Assembly (NCBI GenBank): GCA_021773565.1
Contig: JAJFJZ010000025.1
Span: forward strand, 310,001 to 374,000
Source: Gammaproteobacteria bacterium
Lineage (GTDB): Bacteria; Pseudomonadota; Gammaproteobacteria; Pseudomonadales; Azotimanducaceae
Reading direction: 5' to 3'
Length of the DNA stretch: 64,000 bases
Part shown: piece after piece, positions 1 to 8,407 of the stretch
Layout of the letters: each line of letters starts with the position of its first letter
Position numbering within the stretch: position 1 is the first letter of the stretch
Notes under the pieces: generated by a model
Database searches by the model: none
What the model saw: the letters and a program-made list of their open reading frames with translations, nothing else
Told to the model about the DNA's origin: nothing
Translations under genes and position numbers: made by a program

Positions 1-2481
1 TGGCTGGCCATTATTCTACTTGTGATAGCGGCCTCGGGTAACCCGGTAATTGATTCTATTGCATGGGCAGATGCGGCCAAGCCACGTTATCTGGCAGTTG
101 ACGGAACGGATACGGGAAACTGCGCTAACATGTTTCGACCTTGCCAGAGCATTGCCTATGCTGCGCAACACGCAAGGAAGGGCGACCCTATATTTGCAGC
201 CGAAGGCACATATCATGTGCGCTCCGCTGAAGACACCTACTTTCTGATGACACTGGCAAAGGATATGCGCGGAAGTTTTCAACGTAACTCCCATTTTCGA
301 AACCAGAACCTCAAGCAATTTCCCTCCACTATTCTTGGTGCTCCGGTAGAAACCAGGGAAATTTTGCGTGCACGTGGTTTTCATGTCGTTAGCGACCAGA
401 AAGCGATGCCCCAGGACCAACAAATAAAATCGAGGCGAACCAGAAGCCTGGTCGTTGCCGCACAAAAGAGTCATATAGGCAATCCGTGTATCAACGGCAT
501 GGCAGATATTTTCCCGTGTGATGGTATTGATTTGCTGTCCCATATTGCGCTGGAGGATTTCGCCAGTGCGCCTACATCCGGAACCGATATCTGGGGTTTT
601 GTAGATCTCAATACAGGGCGTGAGTATGCGGTGATGGGCTTAAACAATAGCACATCATTTATTGACCTCAGTCAACCGGATGCACCACGAGAAATTGCCC
701 ATGTTGATCGCTCAGTGTCCAATTGGCGGGATATGAAGGTACACCAGTTTTTTGATACTGATGACAATCGTTGGCGCGTTTATGCCTATATATCCACCGA
801 GGATCCTGCCAGCTCATTATCCATTATCGACCTGAGTGATTTACCAAACAGCGCCAGCCTGTTACCCCTTACTACCAATATCACATCGTCACACAACGTA
901 TTTGTTAGCGGAGTTGATTATACCTTTGGTCTAAAATCTGATTTGGCCACACCCCAGGTTCTCATGCTAGGCTCGGCACCTGCTAATGGCGAGTTTGTTG
1001 CTTTCTCGCTTAACACCCCTGATATGCCATCCCTCAACGCAACGGGAGAGGGTTATACACACGACGCAGCGTCCATGATTATTCGAGACGCACGTAAAGA
1101 CACACAGTGTGCAGACGGAAATCTGGACTATTGCGAAATCCTGTTCGATTTCAACGAAGACACATTTCTCATTTGGGACATTACTGACCCTGCCGCACCG
1201 GTTAAATTATCCACTACCGCATACCCCAATGCCGGTTATGTACACTCAGGATGGACCAGCGAAGACAAGCAGTTTTTGTTTGTACACGATGAGTTGGATG
1301 AGCGAAATTTTAGTCTGAATACCACGGTACGCGTTTTTGATCTTTCTGACCTGAGAGCGCCAGGTTTGCACGCGGAGTGGGTAAGCGATGTCAATTCCAT
1401 AGACCACAATGGCTTCAGTCGCGGAAGCAGATATTACATGTCCAACTATACGCGGGGTTTTACCATTCTTAATATTGAAAACCCGGCCCAGCCCTTCGAC
1501 ACCGCATTTTTTGATACGGTTCCTGCTACCGACAACGGCGGGTTCACAGGCACGTGGGGTGCATACCCGTATCTGCCAAGTGGAACACTACTGGCAAGTA
1601 ACATAGGTGAAGGGTTCTTTGCCTTGAAAGCACAATCCGAACAAAGCGCTGCGGGACAGATAAATTTCACCGCCAGCCAGGTATCACTCGTGGAGGGTAC
1701 TTCGGCAAACCTGAACATAAGCAGAACAGCCGGATCTGCAGGGAGCGCGTCGATAGATGTAGAACTGATTCACGCCAACACTGATGCAAGTGATCTTACA
1801 ACAACTACATCCCGCGTTAACTGGGCGGACGGTGAAACCAGCGAAAAAACAGTGGTGCTCTCGGCACTTCAGGATTCCGAGCTTGAAAACCAACAGTTGC
1901 TATTCGTCAGATTGTTAAACCCGCAGAACGCATTACTGGGGCAGAGCAACATCGCCCGCGTGAACATAGCGGATACCGCTGACAGTGGTCAACTGGAATT
2001 TTTGAACACTACGGTCACGTCAAACCAGGAGCTGGATTCGGTATTTGTGACATTAATGCGCAAACAGGGATTCACCGGCGCTGTTGACGTGAGCCTGCGC
2101 ACTGTAGATGGAACCGCGAGTGCGCCCGGTGACTATACCCCGATATCAAATCAACCGCTGCACTGGGACAGTGGAGATACAACTTCGCGCGTCGTTGAAA
2201 TACAAATCCCGGCAGAATCCAGTCGAAGTGGAAAAACATTTAACCTCGAAATGTTTAACTTAATCGGGGCCACGCAGGGCATTAATTCACAGGTAAGCGT
2301 TGCTGTTACAGGTGCAGATGGAAGTCCTCCTCCACCTCCGCCCCCTCCACCCCCTCCCCCTCCTGCCAAAAAATCTGGCGGCGGCGGTAACCCAGGGTGG
2401 ATAACCCTGCTCGTTCTAGTGCTATTACTCCCGTTCAGGTTGCAGGTAAAAAAGATTCATGCGGGGCAAACTCCCAGCTAA
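1..2481 (+). CDS. Choice-of-anchor-B-like surface protein with Calx-beta domains and GlyGly-CTERM tail (5' partial)
   Basis: The frame is open from the first base (W-L-A-I-I-L-L-V...), so the gene starts upstream and the GTG at 22 is internal to a signal peptide ending near ...SIAWA. Visible parts, counting from base 1: a YLAVDGTDTGNC segment resembling the start of right-handed beta-helix proteins (about 30-75), a choice-of-anchor-B-type beta-propeller (about 175-550), two Calx-beta-like domains (about 553-662 and 663-772, the second with DGTASAPGDYTPIS), a run of 15 or so prolines, then SGGGGNPGW, a hydrophobic segment and a basic end. The last part is a GlyGly-CTERM sorting signal. Established knowledge: such tails are cut by rhombosortase, and the protein is then secreted or surface-attached. 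The next gene is a rhombosortase. The ligand or role of the propeller is unknown. Confidence 0.85.
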   Translation, partial: WLAIILLVIAASGNPVIDSIAWADAAKPRYLAVDGTDTGNCANMFRPCQSIAYAAQHARKGDPIFAAEGTYHVRSAEDTYFLMTLAKDMRGSFQRNSHFRNQNLKQFPSTILGAPVETREILRARGFHVVSDQKAMPQDQQIKSRRTRSLVVAAQKSHIGNPCINGMADIFPCDGIDLLSHIALEDFASAPTSGTDIWGFVDLNTGREYAVMGLNNSTSFIDLSQPDAPREIAHVDRSVSNWRDMKVHQFFDTDDNRWRVYAYISTEDPASSLSIIDLSDLPNSASLLPLTTNITSSHNVFVSGVDYTFGLKSDLATPQVLMLGSAPANGEFVAFSLNTPDMPSLNATGEGYTHDAASMIIRDARKDTQCADGNLDYCEILFDFNEDTFLIWDITDPAAPVKLSTTAYPNAGYVHSGWTSEDKQFLFVHDELDERNFSLNTTVRVFDLSDLRAPGLHAEWVSDVNSIDHNGFSRGSRYYMSNYTRGFTILNIENPAQPFDTAFFDTVPATDNGGFTGTWGAYPYLPSGTLLASNIGEGFFALKAQSEQSAAGQINFTASQVSLVEGTSANLNISRTAGSAGSASIDVELIHANTDASDLTTTTSRVNWADGETSEKTVVLSALQDSELENQQLLFVRLLNPQNALLGQSNIARVNIADTADSGQLEFLNTTVTSNQELDSVFVTLMRKQGFTGAVDVSLRTVDGTASAPGDYTPISNQPLHWDSGDTTSRVVEIQIPAESSRSGKTFNLEMFNLIGATQGINSQVSVAVTGADGSPPPPPPPPPPPPPAKKSGGGGNPGWITLLVLVLLLPFRLQVKKIHAGQTPS

Positions 2482-3079
2482 ATACCCGGTATTGTTTTCA
2501 GGTCTGGTAACGCTTGCCGTTTTGCTTTGCCTTCAATATTGGGGGGACAAAACCCTGTTATCGCTAACGCGTGCGGGCGTGTTGAACGGCGAGTTATGGC
2601 GCATATTCAGTGGACACCTCATTCACCTTAACTGGCAGCATCTTGGACTAAATATTCTCGGCCTGGTGTTGTGCCAGTTTTTATTCAGATTGCCATGGCA
2701 GCACTTGCTGGGCACAGCGGTTTTGGCTGCCATGCTCATTGCGTGCGGATTGTATTTGTGGACTACCTACACCTACTACCTGGGACTGTCCGGGGTGTTA
2801 CACGCCTGGTTGATAGTCGGAGCGCTGTATTCGCTCACGCGAACGGGAGAGAACCATCTTCCAACGCTGGCCTGGACCGTAATAGTTCTGTTGACAGGTA
2901 AAGTGGCTGTTGAGCACTTACACAGCCTGGATGTGTCCAGCGCTACTTATATGGAACAGTTCATCGAAAGCCCTGTTGTCACGGAGGCCCATTTTCTGGG
3001 CCTGGTGGCAGGAATTATCTATTTTGGAGTACTAACGGTCAGTGGGGTCCGAACCATCCTTTGGCGCACCCGTACCTGA
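2459..3079 (+). CDS. rrtA: Rhombosortase (rhomboid-family intramembrane serine protease)
   Basis: A 206-residue polytopic membrane protein of the rhomboid superfamily, of the short rhombosortase type. Catalytic features visible: HLNWQHLGLN (56-65, the His/Asn-containing helix 2 motif), the serine loop YLGLSGVLHAW with Ser111, and His178 in TEAHFLG in the last conserved helix. Its family cleaves GlyGly-CTERM tails within the membrane. The ATG lies inside the preceding gene with a 23-nt overlap, so the two are almost certainly co-transcribed and translationally coupled, and the upstream protein carries exactly the expected tail. Its 3' end overlaps the convergent DUF6152 gene by 48 nt. Assignment is firm; that the neighbour is the substrate is inferred. 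Confidence 0.9.
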   Translation: MRGKLPAKYPVLFSGLVTLAVLLCLQYWGDKTLLSLTRAGVLNGELWRIFSGHLIHLNWQHLGLNILGLVLCQFLFRLPWQHLLGTAVLAAMLIACGLYLWTTYTYYLGLSGVLHAWLIVGALYSLTRTGENHLPTLAWTVIVLLTGKVAVEHLHSLDVSSATYMEQFIESPVVTEAHFLGLVAGIIYFGVLTVSGVRTILWRTRT

Positions 3080-3484
3080 TGACCCCATAAATATTTTGGA
3101 TCCATCCTCAAATGTAATGTCCCTGCCATTGGCACGGTTGGAGCGGTCTTTGGATTGATAGCCATCAACAACAATGACTGTGCCAATTTTGAGCGAATTC
3201 CGGTTTATTCCACGGCGCAATAGTGTATTGGGCGTTCCCCCCTCTACCATCCAGCTAACCTTGCTGCCGTCTTCATCGGTATGCTCCAGATGTATCCAGG
3301 CGTGAGGGTTTACCCATTCTACTTTTGTGACAGGCCCGCGCAGTATCAAAGGACGATTGGGATCAAACTCCGCTCCAAAGGCATGATGCGCCTGTGCGCT
3401 GTGCGGAATTAGTAATAATCCGGTCATCGCCACTAACGCTGTCATACAACGTGCATTGAACAATTGGGAGAAATCAACATTCAT
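3032..3484 (-). CDS. DUF6152 family exported protein
   Basis: About 150 residues with a signal peptide ending ...PHSAQA before HHAFGAEFDPNRPL. The pattern G-P-V-T-K-V-E-W-V-N-P-H-A-W-I-H followed by W-x-V-E-G-G-T-P-N-T-L-L-R-R-G is the DUF6152 signature: a small periplasmic beta-rich domain of unknown function. The ATG at 3484 is preceded by GAGGT seven bases upstream, so it is preferred over an in-frame GTG three codons earlier. It is the last gene of a minus-strand cluster with two related secreted proteins and a serine hydrolase, and its end overlaps the convergent rhombosortase gene. Similar domains often sit beside proteins like its two neighbours, but no biochemical function is established. 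Confidence 0.85.
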   Translation of the reverse strand: MNVDFSQLFNARCMTALVAMTGLLLIPHSAQAHHAFGAEFDPNRPLILRGPVTKVEWVNPHAWIHLEHTDEDGSKVSWMVEGGTPNTLLRRGINRNSLKIGTVIVVDGYQSKDRSNRANGRDITFEDGSKIFMGSSGTGAPKDGSDPTDR

Positions 3485-3541
3485 CTGAAACACCTCTAAT
3501 CTAAAACTGTTATAAAAAACGCCATCGTTAGCATTGTAAAA

Positions 3542-4633
3542 CTATTTACCTGCGGCTGTCCGGGTCTCAGCTTCAAGTAGTCGAGCACCGCGTAGAATAT
3601 TACCCAGGGCATAATTTCCTTCATGACACGCATATTCGTAAACCACACTGTCTGTTGCAGGCCAGGGGTAGTCCCCACTCCATGGTGCATCCCATACAGC
3701 CGGATCATCAACGGTAAAACTGTACAGGAGATTGCCATCCTCTGTGCGGGTAAAACGTTCAACCACATGTAATGTTTCTGTTGCATTGTACAGCGCGGGC
3801 CGTGAATTGAAATTTGTCGTATCCACGACCAGCGTATCCCCCTCCCAGTGTCCTATTGAGTCTCCCAAATAAGACCTGACGGTTGCCGGGGCATGTTCAC
3901 TGTTTAAGCGAATGATGCGCGCATCGTGCACCATCTCCACCAGGATCATAACGTGGTCCGGAGTCTGCACTATTCTTTTAACATTGTTGTATAAGACGGG
4001 AAGCATAGGTGGACCGGCAACGCTACCAAAACCCATCAAACATCGTTCACCAAGCGGTCTTAGTTCAGGATCATCGTAGGGCCCAACTGTGCCTGCCTGC
4101 AACCACCAGGCTTCTCCGGTATTGGTTCGATAGGTGGCCCGGCGGGCCATAAACTTTTTGAGAGCCGGTGCTGTCATCTCAGGCATACGACCATTTTCCG
4201 GCGTATGAATTATGGACGTTCGGAACTTGCCATCAATTGCAAAGGCGTCATCGCCCCGATCAATCCAGAATGTATTGTAGCCACCTACGTTTCCCGACGC
4301 GCCTTCGGAGCCATCTCCACCTTCGGGAGGCGCTTTTCTGGAGGGGTCACTTTGTTTTTCTCCCGCCAGCTGAAGTTTGCGTTCCACCTCGGCGATTTCA
4401 TCAGCCTCGGCCCTGGAAATGAATTTTTTATGGCCAAATGCCTTGGGGCGTTGCAGGGGCGTTAATGTCGCGACATCATAATAACCGCTGAGATCAGGGG
4501 AGCTTTTCCCGGCAGGCGCTGCCTGGACAGAAAATTGGGAGCGGGAGTTTGACTGAACAGCGGTGCACCCGGCCAACAGCAGCGCTGCAACTGCCAGGAA
4601 GGTATTTGTCTGCATCAATTTACGCGTATTCAC
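3542..4633 (-). CDS. Putative lipoprotein of unknown function, related to the next gene
   Basis: A 363-residue product with a lipoprotein signal (LAVAALLLAGC, Cys near residue 23). A GTG start at 4633 has AGGGGTGG just upstream; an ATG at 4615 would also keep the signal. After a charged, Gly-rich low-complexity stretch (about 85-118) comes a domain with W-E-G-D-T-L-V-V-D-T-T-N-F, L-H-V-V-E-R-F-T-R and VYEYACHEGNY. The G-x-W-x-G-D-T-L-V core and the ERFT/ERYT segment recur in the product of 4694-5566, so the two are paralogues. I recognise this as a widespread exported family in marine proteobacteria and acidobacteria without assigned chemistry. Neighbouring a DUF6152 gene is typical. No catalytic motif is evident. 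Confidence 0.8.
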   Translation of the reverse strand: MNTRKLMQTNTFLAVAALLLAGCTAVQSNSRSQFSVQAAPAGKSSPDLSGYYDVATLTPLQRPKAFGHKKFISRAEADEIAEVERKLQLAGEKQSDPSRKAPPEGGDGSEGASGNVGGYNTFWIDRGDDAFAIDGKFRTSIIHTPENGRMPEMTAPALKKFMARRATYRTNTGEAWWLQAGTVGPYDDPELRPLGERCLMGFGSVAGPPMLPVLYNNVKRIVQTPDHVMILVEMVHDARIIRLNSEHAPATVRSYLGDSIGHWEGDTLVVDTTNFNSRPALYNATETLHVVERFTRTEDGNLLYSFTVDDPAVWDAPWSGDYPWPATDSVVYEYACHEGNYALGNILRGARLLEAETRTAAGK

Positions 4634-4693
4634 TTGTCCACCCCTAAGCGCTTGTTCAATTCTGGACCTCTATTTATCTCTCCTTACCTCTCC

Positions 4694-5566
4694 TTACCTC
4701 TCCAATGGCTGCCGACGCCACTGTCCGTACATCAACTCTTCTACAAACTCGACACATTTAAATTCCATGAGACGCGCACCCGGCTCTACGCGTCGGTATA
4801 GCGGCATCCGTATCACCCAGGGTTTGGTGAAAGTTTCAGGATCCTCAATAGTAGCCTCGTACTGCAAATGGTTTGCACTCATCGGTGTATAACGTTCCGT
4901 AACTTTCAGCTGTGCGCTGTGGTGGTTTCCTGCTCGGTCGAGCCACGTTTGGTCATTCTGCCCGGTAACCGTGATAACCAGCGTGTCCCCATCCCAAACA
5001 CCATCAGACTGTCCCATCCAGGAATCTATGGGTGCCTCGCCTCTGTCTATAAGGTATATATCTCTCACTGCACCGGCATACTGGTAAGCAAAGAACAGGG
5101 AATTTTCACCCTGAAAAATTTGAAAGGGTTGCGGCATGTAGGTTGCCCTGGGCAGGCCGGGTAAATAACATTTTACTTCCGGGTCAAGCTCACTCCAGTT
5201 TTTCTGGTTCTGCTGCTTCTTCAAAAGTGCTTCCGGCTTGTAGGGAATGCTGCCCCCAACGACGACGCCCATACCGGGAGGAACTGCACCAACCGCACCC
5301 ATTCGTAGTGTCGGTATCGAAGGTACAGGGCCCTGAGGACCCTCCCGTACTTGCAGGGACGCGCGAGCGACATGCAATTCCAGGTCGTAATGCGCTTCGT
5401 TCATCGCCTGCCAAATTCCATTCAGATCAGGATGTTTCCCATCCGGACCCCGCGGAGCAACATAGTCTGCTGCTGAAAGATTCATCCCGCACAGGGAAAT
5501 AACAGCAAACACAAGACTCCCGTAACAGACTGCCCGACTGGTTTTGAACTGAATATTTTTTAACAT
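4694..5566 (-). CDS. Exported protein of unknown function, paralogue of the 3542-4633 product
   Basis: About 290 residues with a signal peptide ending ...MNLSAADY. The mature start PDGKHPDLNGIWQAMNEAHYD resembles the PDLSGYYD start of the neighbouring lipoprotein, and both share G-V/H-W-D/E-G-D-T-L-V-x, an E-R-Y/F-T segment and a D-P-x-x-x-x-x-P-W motif. The ATG at 5566 is chosen over a TTG at 5584. The stop is followed by three tandem copies of a GGAGAGGTAA-like 10-mer before the next gene. The tandem, divergent paralogue pair beside DUF6152 suggests one envelope function, but nothing in the sequence shows an enzymatic activity. Confidence 0.8.
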   Translation of the reverse strand: MLKNIQFKTSRAVCYGSLVFAVISLCGMNLSAADYVAPRGPDGKHPDLNGIWQAMNEAHYDLELHVARASLQVREGPQGPVPSIPTLRMGAVGAVPPGMGVVVGGSIPYKPEALLKKQQNQKNWSELDPEVKCYLPGLPRATYMPQPFQIFQGENSLFFAYQYAGAVRDIYLIDRGEAPIDSWMGQSDGVWDGDTLVITVTGQNDQTWLDRAGNHHSAQLKVTERYTPMSANHLQYEATIEDPETFTKPWVIRMPLYRRVEPGARLMEFKCVEFVEELMYGQWRRQPLER

Positions 5567-5610
5567 AACTGCCACTACTCCCAAACTTTACAAAAACAAA
5601 AAATTCCCTG

Positions 5611-6975
5611 TTAATCTACGATTGACTGATAAGTCAGTAATTTAAAGGTCTTGCCCAAACGGGTGCGGTGCGGGATGCTCTGCACCATAAATAAACCCAC
5701 AAGCTGTTCTTTGGGGTCGATCCAGAAAGTGGTACCCGCAGCACCACCCCAGTTAAACTCACCTATCGAACCAAGTTCACCCACGGAACCCTGGTCCAGG
5801 GCCACGGCAAAACCCAGACCGAAACCGACACGCCCTCCCGCAAAGGGATGCTCGACGCCAGCCATATGGTTGCTTGTCATCAACTCAACACTTTTGCGCG
5901 ATAGTATCCTGACACCATCCAATACTCCATTATTGAGCATCATCTGGCTGAAACGCATGTAATCCCGTGCCGTGGAAACCAATCCCGCCCCACCGCTTTG
6001 AAAGCTGGCGCCTTCCATGAAGTCCTTACTAAAGTTTTCCGGGGTTGGCACCAGCATATTACTGGTGGCAGGTTGCAAGAACGCCATTGGACCTTCAGTT
6101 ATTCCTTCGGGCGAATATATTTGCACCAGGCGGTCCATCTTGGCTGCTGGAACCGTGAACGCAGTGTCTCGCATGTCCAGTGGGCCAAAAATGCGCCGCT
6201 CAAGAAATTCACCCAGCGGCATGCCGGAAACTGCTTCTACAAGCCGGCCCATTACATCTACCGAAACGCTGTAATGCCACCGGGTACCCGGATCGAACTG
6301 CAGGGGAATCTTGCCTAACCCGGTCACAAATTCCTTCAGGTCTGCATTTTGTAAAATGTCTTCCGTGCGATATTGCTGGTCCACCTCGGTGTTACCAAAT
6401 ACTCCATAGGTGAAGCCTGCGGTGTGGCGCATAAGGTCGCGCACGGTGGGTTGGGATTTAGCTTTGCGCGTCTTACCGGCCTTGTCCTCTTCCACGCTGC
6501 TGGTGGATGAACTGTTTGTTCCGTCGGAGACCATCTTTGTTTTGCCATCTGCCGTTGCGATGGCAACTTCAAGGTTTGCAAGCTGGGGAATATATTTAGC
6601 CACCGGGTCATTCAGAAACAAAAGGCCTTCTTCGTACAGCATCATCAAGGCAACGCTTACCACCGGTTTTGACATGGAATAAATGCGGTACAAGTCATCT
6701 GCCCTCATATCCCTGTCTGCTTCGCGATCGGCCTGGCCAAATACTTCGCTATAGATAATCTTGCCATTCCTGGCAACCATTCCCATCCCGCCAATCATCA
6801 CGCCATCGTCTACTGCCTGATTCATATGCGCTGTAATGCGATCAAGGCGTTGTTGGGAGATGCCCTCGCGTTGAGGTTTGCCTGTGGGAAGCTCCCGTGC
6901 CGAAATCTGTGAACTTGCGAATATTAAAAGGGATGAAAAAAATAGTACGGGAAGAACAAGCTGGTAATGCAACAT
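5611..6975 (-). CDS. Exported beta-lactamase-fold serine hydrolase (class C / EstB-like)
   Basis: A 454-residue protein with an N-terminal signal peptide (ends near SSQISA). The catalytic SxxK motif is S100-M-S-K103 in YRIYSMSKPVVS; W-H-Y-S-V-S (about 235) corresponds to the second-motif tyrosine; W-G-G-A-A-G-T-T-F-W-I-D-P near the C-terminus supplies the third motif. This is the esterase/penicillin-binding-like family; substrates range from short esters to D-amino-acid peptides and cannot be read from sequence. A short Thr/Ser/Lys-rich insertion (about 150-172, TNSSSTSSVEEDKAGKTRKAK) is unusual. It is the first gene of the minus-strand cluster leading to DUF6152. Confidence 0.88.
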   Translation of the reverse strand: MLHYQLVLPVLFFSSLLIFASSQISARELPTGKPQREGISQQRLDRITAHMNQAVDDGVMIGGMGMVARNGKIIYSEVFGQADREADRDMRADDLYRIYSMSKPVVSVALMMLYEEGLLFLNDPVAKYIPQLANLEVAIATADGKTKMVSDGTNSSSTSSVEEDKAGKTRKAKSQPTVRDLMRHTAGFTYGVFGNTEVDQQYRTEDILQNADLKEFVTGLGKIPLQFDPGTRWHYSVSVDVMGRLVEAVSGMPLGEFLERRIFGPLDMRDTAFTVPAAKMDRLVQIYSPEGITEGPMAFLQPATSNMLVPTPENFSKDFMEGASFQSGGAGLVSTARDYMRFSQMMLNNGVLDGVRILSRKSVELMTSNHMAGVEHPFAGGRVGFGLGFAVALDQGSVGELGSIGEFNWGGAAGTTFWIDPKEQLVGLFMVQSIPHRTRLGKTFKLLTYQSIVD

Positions 6976-7141
6976 CTATTATACGGCTCCACTGGGGATC
7001 ATTAATGAAAGCAGATTAATTTAGCGAATTAGGCGGCGACATACAATGTGATTAGTCAGTACACGCATATTTATTTTTGCTATAGCGTAAGCACGCCGGT
7101 TAATTCATAGTAGCTAATTGAGCACGATACCGGGAATTACC

Positions 7142-8278
7142 ATGAGCCAATCCAGCAATACTGCCTTACAACTGCGTTCAACCATTACCAACAAGGGAAA
7201 TCTTCAACTAAACCTTGTAGAAGTAGACATCCCTGAACCAGGACCAGATGAAGTTCTGGTACGAATAGGTGCCAGCCCAATCAACCCCTCTGACCTTGGG
7301 CTGCTCTTTGGTGCCGCCGATATGCGCACAGCGGAAGCATCAGGAACCAGTGACAGTCCGGTAATCACTGCTAAAGTGCCCGAGGCCTTAATGCCGGGCA
7401 TGGCAGCCCGCCTGAACCAGTCCCTGCCAGTGGGAAACGAAGGCGCCGGTGAAGTTTGCAAGGCTGGCGAATCCGATGCAGCCCAGGCCCTGCTCGGGAA
7501 AAACGTTGCACTGCTCGGAGGTGCTATGTACTCCCAGTACCGATGTGTTAAAGCCAGGGATTGTTTATTGTTGCCGCCTGGCACAACTGCTGCTGAAGGC
7601 GCGTCCTGTTTTGTAAATCCACTAACCGCACTGGGTATGGTTGAGACAATGAAACTTGAAGGCCACACCGCTCTGGTGCATACCGCGGCTGGTTCAAACC
7701 TTGGACAGATGTTAAACAAAATCTGCCTGAAGGATGGCGTTGCGCTGGTTAATATTGTCCGTCGTGAAGAGCAGGTAGAGTTGCTGAAAAATCTGGGCGC
7801 TACTCACATTTGTAATTCGAGCCTGGACAGCTTTATGCAGGATTTGATTGAGGCCCTCACCGAAACCAACGCAACGCTTGCCTTTGACGCAACCGGAGGA
7901 GGAACACTGGCAGGCCAAATACTCACTGCTATGGAAGTGGCTGCCAACTCTAACGCGAAGGAATATAGCCGGTATGGCTCTACTGTGCACAAACAGGTTT
8001 ATATTTATGGCGGGCTGGATCGTTCCCCAACCCAGCTTAACCGGAATTTTGGTATGGCCTGGGGACTCGGTGGCTGGTTGCTACCCCCCTTTCTGCAACG
8101 CATTGGCATGGAAGCGACGCAAAAGCTTCGGGAACGCGTCGCTGCTGAAATCAAAACCACCTTTAGCAGCACTTACACCCACCAGTGTTCACTGGCGGGT
8201 ATTTTGCAGCTCGATGCGATTGCCGCCTATGGAAAAATGGCAACTGGTGAAAAATATCTGGTAACGCCCAACGCCTGA
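7142..8278 (+). CDS. Zinc-independent medium-chain dehydrogenase/reductase (quinone-oxidoreductase-like)
   Basis: A product of about 378 residues of the MDR superfamily. The N-terminal GroES-like part contains E-V-D-I-P-E-P-G-P-D-E-V-L-V-R-I and VGNEGAGEV; the Rossmann part shows HTAAGSNLGQML instead of the classic GxGxxG and an A-F-D-A-T-G-G-G-T segment. No zinc-ligand cluster of alcohol dehydrogenases is seen, which favours an NADPH:quinone/enoyl reductase type. A TTG at 7118 would add eight residues; the ATG at 7142 gives the normal N-terminus. It stands alone between the divergent serine hydrolase and isocitrate lyase. Substrate unknown. Confidence 0.85.
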   Translation: MSQSSNTALQLRSTITNKGNLQLNLVEVDIPEPGPDEVLVRIGASPINPSDLGLLFGAADMRTAEASGTSDSPVITAKVPEALMPGMAARLNQSLPVGNEGAGEVCKAGESDAAQALLGKNVALLGGAMYSQYRCVKARDCLLLPPGTTAAEGASCFVNPLTALGMVETMKLEGHTALVHTAAGSNLGQMLNKICLKDGVALVNIVRREEQVELLKNLGATHICNSSLDSFMQDLIEALTETNATLAFDATGGGTLAGQILTAMEVAANSNAKEYSRYGSTVHKQVYIYGGLDRSPTQLNRNFGMAWGLGGWLLPPFLQRIGMEATQKLRERVAAEIKTTFSSTYTHQCSLAGILQLDAIAAYGKMATGEKYLVTPNA

Positions 8279-8301
8279 TTTTACCCGGGCTTATTCATGA
8301 A

Positions 8302-8337
8302 TTAATGGAATATATTACTGTAATAATATTCCATTAA
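8302..8337. promoter_or_regulatory. Long AT-rich near-perfect palindrome upstream of isocitrate lyase
   Basis: Bases 8302-8318 and 8320-8337 are complementary around one central base, with a single extra A in the right arm (TTAATGGAATATATTAC / GTAATAATATTCCATTAA). It sits about 70 bases before the aceA start and 24 bases after the preceding stop codon. The stem is AT-rich and has no T-run, so a repressor operator fits better than a rho-independent terminator. Which regulator binds is not evident. Confidence 0.5.
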
Positions 8338-8407
8338 CTTCTACAATTTACCCTGATAAATTGCACAATCTTTTTATCCATCCAGGAACTATACCGAGGT
8401 ACTCCCC

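Noticed and set aside
2151-2369. Poly-glycine reading frame on the minus strand
   Set aside because: It is only the antisense of the poly-proline linker of the first gene.
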